DNA from: Saccharothrix sp. ST-888
GTDB taxonomy: Bacteria; Actinomycetota; Actinomycetes; Streptomycetales; Streptomycetaceae
Direction of reading: 5' to 3'
DNA: 16,515 nt
Assembly: GCF_000955975.1 (NCBI RefSeq)
Contig: NZ_JYJF01000138.1
Location: forward strand, 1 to 16,515
Shown here one piece after another: positions 13,523 through 16,515 of the stretch. Position 1 is the first letter of the stretch. Each line of letters opens with the position of its first letter. A program made the position numbers and the translations under genes. The notes under the pieces were generated by a model. It ran no database searches. It saw only the letters and a program-made list of their open reading frames with translations, and had not been told where the DNA came from.

Positions 13523-13528
13523 GATAAT
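13523..13528 (+). promoter_or_regulatory. -10 element GATAAT for a probable leaderless folP transcript
   Basis: GATAAT matches TATAAT at five of six positions and ends six bases before the folP ATG at 13535, so the transcript should begin at or beside the ATG. No ribosome site precedes that ATG. No good -35 is visible; the expected place (about 13499-13505) touches the right end of the 20-bp inverted repeat. Confidence 0.5.
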
Positions 13529-13534
13529 GGCCGT

Positions 13535-14389
13535 ATGATCCACCTTCCCGGCCTCCCCCGGCTCGACCGCTGCGCGGTCATGGGCATCGTCAACGTCACC
13601 CCCGACTCGTTCTCCGACGGCGGCCTGTGGCTCGATCCTGCCGCCGCCGTCGCCCACGGTCTGCGGCTCACCACAAGCGGCGCCGACCTGGTGGACGTCG
13701 GTGGCGAGTCCACCCGTCCCGGGTCCCGGCGGGTCACCGAGGCCGAGGAGCTCCGCCGGGTGATCCCGGTGGTCCGCGAGCTGTCGGCGGCCGGGGTGGC
13801 GGTCAGTATCGACACCATGCGGGCGAGCGTCGCCGAGCAGGCGGTGGCGGCCGGCGCCCGGCTGGTCAACGACGTCTCCGGCGGCCTGGCCGACCCGGCG
13901 ATGGCCGAGGTGGTCGCGGACACCGGCGCGCCGTTCGTGGTGATGCACTGGCGCGGCCAGTCCGCCGACATGGACAGCCTCGCCGTCTACCGGGACGTGG
14001 TGGCTGACGTCGCCGCCGAGCTCGCGCAGCGGATGGAGGCGCTGCTGGCCGCCGGGGTGAAGGAGGAGCAGCTGATCCTCGACCCGGGCCTGGGCTTCGC
14101 CAAGACCAGCGAGCACAACTGGGCCCTGCTGGGGCGGCTGGACGCGCTCACCGCGCTCGGTCGCCCGGTACTGGTGGCCGCTTCGCGCAAGCGGTTCCTG
14201 GGTACGCTGCTCGCCAACCCGGAAACCGGGGAGCCGCGTCCGGCCCGGCAGCGCGACGATGCCACGGCGGCGATCTCGGCGCTCTCGGCCCAGGCCGGGG
14301 CGTGGGCGGTCCGGGTGCACGACGTGGCCGGCACGGCCGACGCCGTACGCGTGGTCGCGGCCTGGCAGCAGGCGGCACGGAGGGGGTAG
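13535..14389 (+). CDS. folP: Dihydropteroate synthase (FolP)
   Basis: Condenses p-aminobenzoate with dihydropterin pyrophosphate to dihydropteroate; it is the sulfonamide target. The TIM-barrel loops are all recognisable: GIVNVTPDSFSDGG (17-30), DVGGESTRPG (54-63), SIDT (91-94), ND (112-113), ILDPGLGFAK (181-190), SRKRFLG (217-223) and RVHD (260-263). The 284-aa length is typical. An in-frame start at 13478 would add 19 residues that begin inside the 20-bp hairpin and are not family-like. ATG 13535 with its GATAAT -10 element is preferred. The next gene begins 26 bp later and is likely co-transcribed. The signature motifs are intact, so it should be the functional enzyme and not a DHPS-like paralogue. 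Confidence 0.96.
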   Translation: MIHLPGLPRLDRCAVMGIVNVTPDSFSDGGLWLDPAAAVAHGLRLTTSGADLVDVGGESTRPGSRRVTEAEELRRVIPVVRELSAAGVAVSIDTMRASVAEQAVAAGARLVNDVSGGLADPAMAEVVADTGAPFVVMHWRGQSADMDSLAVYRDVVADVAAELAQRMEALLAAGVKEEQLILDPGLGFAKTSEHNWALLGRLDALTALGRPVLVAASRKRFLGTLLANPETGEPRPARQRDDATAAISALSAQAGAWAVRVHDVAGTADAVRVVAAWQQAARRG

Positions 14390-14415
14390 CGGCTTGGCTC
14401 GGCTCTGGAGGAAGT

Positions 14416-14913
14416 ATGGCGGGTGACGGCAGGGTGAGCGACACGGACCGCGAGGCGGCGCTGGAGCTGGACCGGGAGGCCGTGCTGGCGGCGAACCGGG
14501 CGCTCTACGAAGCGCTGGAGAACGGCGACCTGGAGGCCGTCGAGTCCATCTGGCTGGGCGCGGGCGAGGCCGACGACAAGGGCGGGGTGATCTGCGTCCA
14601 CCCCGGCTGGCCGGTGCTGCGCGGACGGGCCCAGGTGACCCGCTCCTACATGTTGATCATGATGAACACGGAGTACATCCAGTTCTTCCTGACCGACGTG
14701 GAGGTCGAACTGCAGGGCGATGTGGCCCTTGTCACGTGTACCGAGAACATCCTCTCCGGCGGCGAGGCCGAGGAGGAGGGCGAACTCGGTCCGCTGGTCG
14801 GCGGAAAGGTCGTCTCGACCAATCTGTTCCGTCGCACGGCGGACGGCTGGAAACTCTGGTCGCACCACGGTTCACCCGTCCTGACCAGCGGAGACGACGA
14901 GGACGAGGACTGA
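14416..14913 (+). CDS. NTF2/SnoaL-like small protein in the folate cluster
   Basis: A 165-aa acidic, soluble protein with the layout of the cone-shaped NTF2/SnoaL fold. Helices at about 12-36 (AVLAANRALYEALENGDLEAVESIW) are followed by HPGWPVLRGRAQVTRSY and then strand-rich sequence ending NLFRRTADGWKLWSHHGSPV. Such proteins can be enzymes or binding domains, and I see no specific catalytic set. The tail is a run of acidic residues. ATG 14416 has GGAGGA close upstream; GTG 14434, six codons later, is an alternative start. It lies 26 bp after folP and 220 bp before folB. Location between folate genes is suggestive, as one phosphatase step (dihydroneopterin triphosphate to dihydroneopterin) lacks an assigned gene here, but nothing in this sequence indicates phosphatase activity. 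Confidence 0.8.
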   Translation: MAGDGRVSDTDREAALELDREAVLAANRALYEALENGDLEAVESIWLGAGEADDKGGVICVHPGWPVLRGRAQVTRSYMLIMMNTEYIQFFLTDVEVELQGDVALVTCTENILSGGEAEEEGELGPLVGGKVVSTNLFRRTADGWKLWSHHGSPVLTSGDDEDED

Positions 14914-15059
14914 TCGCGAACCGTTTCCGCAGGGTGTGACCGGGCCCGGTGCACCTGTTTCGTGGACGGACACCCAACGTTCACGTCAATCGCCGATCCG
15001 GCGTGCGTGACGGGTGGGTATGCCGGGTAGGACGGTCGGGGTCCGTGGGTGCTCGCAGG

Positions 15060-15065
15060 TAGATT
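15060..15065 (+). promoter_or_regulatory. Weak -10-like element before folB
   Basis: TAGATT agrees with TATAAT at four of six positions and would start a transcript near 15072. No good -35 is found upstream. The 220-bp gap before folB suggests its own promoter, but this is the best candidate only by elimination. Confidence 0.2.
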
Positions 15066-15080
15066 CGAAGCGGCGAGCGA

Positions 15081-15115
15081 ACGGGCCCGCCACCCTGCCC
15101 CTGGGCGGGGCCCGT
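15081..15115 (+). repeat. Hairpin in the folB leader
   Basis: ACGGGCCCGCC (15081-15091) pairs with GGCGGGGCCCGT (15104-15115) with one bulged base and a 12-base loop. It ends six bases before the folB ribosome site, so it could terminate the upstream transcript or modulate folB translation. Confidence 0.45.
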
Positions 15116-15133
15116 CCAGGTGGGAGAACTGAG

Positions 15134-15496
15134 TTGCTGGACCGCGTCACCCTGCGGGGCCTGCGTGCCCGGGGCCATCACGGTGTCTTCGAGCGCGAGC
15201 GCATCGAGGGCCAGACCTTCGTGGTCGACCTCGTGCTGTTCCTGGACACCCGCCCGGCCGCCTCCGGCGACGATCTCTCCCGCACGGCGCACTACGGCAT
15301 CGTCGCCGAGGAGGTCACCGCGATCATCGCCGGTGATCCGGTCGACCTGATCGAGACCCTCGCGCAGCGGATCGCCGACCAGTGCCTCAAGCACGAGGCG
15401 GTGGAGGAGGTCGAGGTGACCGTGCACAAGCCGGACGCCCCGATCACCGTCCCCTTCGACGATGTCACCATCACGATCCACCGGGGCCGCGCATGA
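15134..15496 (+). CDS. folB: Dihydroneopterin aldolase (FolB)
   Basis: Cleaves 7,8-dihydroneopterin to 6-hydroxymethyl-7,8-dihydropterin and glycolaldehyde; cytoplasmic octamer in known members. Aligned by eye with the Staphylococcus aureus enzyme, catalytic E22 is conserved (GHHGVFERE), Y54 lies in HYGIV, and the catalytic lysine is K99 in VHKPDAP. The 120-aa length is typical. TTG 15134 is chosen because GGGAG is seven bases upstream and the product then starts MLDRVTLRGL as in relatives. An in-frame ATG at 15014 would add 40 non-family residues. folK begins 49 bp downstream and is almost certainly in the same transcript. Confidence 0.95.
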   Translation: MLDRVTLRGLRARGHHGVFERERIEGQTFVVDLVLFLDTRPAASGDDLSRTAHYGIVAEEVTAIIAGDPVDLIETLAQRIADQCLKHEAVEEVEVTVHKPDAPITVPFDDVTITIHRGRA

Positions 15497-15545
15497 CGCG
15501 CACCGCCCTGTCCTGTCCCACAGCCCGAGCCGTAGAGGGATACCG

Positions 15546-16145
15546 ATGAGCACCAGCGACCCGACCGCCTCGCCGACCACGTTCGACCTGGAGCGCCGAG
15601 TCGACTGCGCCGACTCAACCCTGCACAACCCACGGCACGCCGTGATCGCGCTCGGCAGCAACCTCGGCAACCGCCTGGAGACCCTCCAGGGCGCCGTGGA
15701 CGCGCTGGAGGACACCCCCGGCGTCCGGATCACCTCCGTCTCCGCGGTCTTCGAGACCGAGGCCGTGGGCGGCCCCGGCGAGCAGCCGAACTACTACAAC
15801 GCCGTGGTCGTGCTGCGCACCACCCTGCCGCCGAGCTCGCTGCTGGAGCGCGCCAACGCCGTCGAGGACGCCTTCGGGCGGGTCCGCACCGTCCGCTGGG
15901 GCGCGCGCACCCTGGACGTCGACATCCTCGCCTACGAGGGCGTCACCAGCGACGACCCGCAGCTGCTGCTGCCGCACCCCCGGGCCCACGAGCGGGCCTT
16001 CGTGCTCGCGCCCTGGCTGGACGCCGAGCCGGACGGCGAGCTGCCCGGCCACGGCCGGGTCGCCGATCTGCTCAAGGGACTGGGCGAGGAGGCCGGTGAC
16101 GCGGTCCGGCGGCGCGAGGACATCCAGCTGCGGCTGCCCGAGTAG
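15546..16145 (+). CDS. folK: 6-hydroxymethyl-7,8-dihydropterin pyrophosphokinase (FolK)
   Basis: Transfers pyrophosphate from ATP to 6-hydroxymethyl-dihydropterin, giving the FolP substrate. The family start motif ALGSNLGNRLETLQ is at 35-48. The signature RWGARTLDVDIL (117-128) supplies magnesium ligands D124 and D126. LLLPHPRAHERAFVLAPW (140-157) completes the active site. The 199-aa length includes about 30 residues before the domain, common in Streptomyces. ATG 15546 follows AGAGGGA at a suitable distance; upstream starts would overlap folB. It is the last folate gene seen, and a separate enzyme rather than a FolB-FolK or FolK-FolP fusion. Confidence 0.96.
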   Translation: MSTSDPTASPTTFDLERRVDCADSTLHNPRHAVIALGSNLGNRLETLQGAVDALEDTPGVRITSVSAVFETEAVGGPGEQPNYYNAVVVLRTTLPPSSLLERANAVEDAFGRVRTVRWGARTLDVDILAYEGVTSDDPQLLLPHPRAHERAFVLAPWLDAEPDGELPGHGRVADLLKGLGEEAGDAVRRREDIQLRLPE

Positions 16146-16149
16146 GCTC

Positions 16150-16166
16150 CGCGCACTCCGTGCGCG
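16150..16166 (+). repeat. Small hairpin after folK
   Basis: CGCGCAC and GTGCGCG pair across TCC, five bases after the folK stop. No T-run follows. It may assist termination together with the stronger hairpin at 16228-16252. Confidence 0.35.
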
Positions 16167-16227
16167 CGGCAGGCCGTGCAGCGCCTCGTGCCGGGGCGCC
16201 GCGCGGCTCCCTTCCGGCGGGGATCGG

Positions 16228-16252
16228 GGCGTGCGCGGCCGCCGCGCACGCC
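16228..16252. terminator. 11-bp perfect hairpin between folK and the last gene
   Basis: Arms 16228-16238 and 16242-16252 pair perfectly around CCG. With an almost wholly G/C stem it could end the fol transcript or shield its 3' end. No T-run is present. The 280-bp gap holding it has no supported gene. Confidence 0.45.
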
Positions 16253-16316
16253 GGATCGGGAACTTCGCGGTGGTGGTCGGCCGTACGAGTAAGTGATCGG
16301 AAGGGCTCAGCCCGGG

Positions 16317-16322
16317 TACGGT
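16317..16322 (+). promoter_or_regulatory. -10-like TACGGT upstream of the DUF3180-type gene
   Basis: TACGGT is a common streptomycete -10 form. GTGATC (16293-16298) lies 18 bp upstream but matches the -35 consensus poorly. It would give a leader of about 95 bases before the GTG at 16426. Confidence 0.3.
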
Positions 16323-16425
16323 GGCCTGTGGCGCCGCCGTAGCGCGACTGCCCGTCAGATCCGTCCTCAGCCGTCGGCCGGGGCGCCCCAAGCCGTCGCG
16401 TCCGTCGGGAAGGAACTCCGTCCGA

Positions 16426-16515
16426 GTGAAGCCGCTCCGCCTCCGCCTGCTCCTGGGTATCGCCATCGTGGCGGCGGTGCTCTCCTGGGCAGGTGCCAAA
16501 CTCTGGGACTCCTTC
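16426..16515 (+). CDS. N-terminal part of a DUF3180-type membrane protein (cut by window end)
   Basis: Only 30 codons are present: VKPLRLRLLLGIAIVAAVLSWAGAKLWDSF. A basic start and a hydrophobic segment (about 7-24) indicate a first membrane helix. By recollection this resembles the start of DUF3180 proteins (PF11377), short integral membrane proteins commonly found after folK in actinobacteria. GTG 16426 has AAGGAA ten bases upstream. Function of the family is unknown. The frame stays open to the last base, so this is truncation by the window and not a broken gene. Confidence 0.7.
   Translation, partial: MKPLRLRLLLGIAIVAAVLSWAGAKLWDSF

Noticed and set aside
13478..13534. Upstream extension of folP by 19 residues
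   Set aside because: It begins within the 20-bp inverted repeat, lacks a ribosome site, and the added residues precede the usual start of dihydropteroate synthases.

Overview
The window looks like core chromosome of a streptomycete (Streptomyces or Kitasatospora). It has very high GC, with G or C in most third codon positions, GTG and TTG starts, TACGGT-type -10 elements placed just before start codons, and gene products that closely resemble Streptomyces proteins I know. I see no rRNA, tRNA, CRISPR array, insertion sequence or prophage gene.

Layout. (1) Positions 1-254 hold a candidate DtxR-family iron box and promoter pointing left, out of the window, followed by the hairpin terminator of ppa. 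(2) ppa (minus strand, inorganic pyrophosphatase) diverges from a plus-strand run: dacB-type PBP4 carboxypeptidase, a DUF2342 zincin-like metalloprotease, tilS, hpt, ftsH and folE. (3) A minus-strand pair converges on folE: a ferritin-like di-iron protein and a membrane-anchored esterase. (4) A plus-strand run diverges from the esterase: an MprF/LysX-type membrane aminoacyl-phospholipid synthase, folP, a small NTF2/SnoaL-like protein, folB, folK and the first 30 codons of a DUF3180-type membrane protein cut by the window end.

Four folate genes are present. FolE makes dihydroneopterin triphosphate from GTP, FolB cleaves dihydroneopterin, FolK pyrophosphorylates the product, and FolP condenses it with p-aminobenzoate. 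folE is separated from folP-folB-folK by the inserted esterase/ferritin/LysX block. The other half concerns purine salvage (hpt), tRNA-Ile decoding (tilS), membrane protein quality control (ftsH), cell wall trimming (dacB) and pyrophosphate removal (ppa).

No new multi-gene system is evident; the gene content is conserved housekeeping. The more interesting signals are regulatory. They are an exact sigma-R-type motif (GGAAT-N18-GTT) before folE, built into the ftsH terminator hairpin; a Shine-Dalgarno/GNRA-hairpin/start arrangement on ftsH; a 20-bp perfect inverted repeat next to the folP promoter; probable leaderless starts for the metalloprotease and folP; a possible leader ORF overlapping the lysX-like start; and a roughly 65-residue Pro/Ala-rich insertion near the TilS N-terminus. 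All of these come from reading the sequence and are untested.
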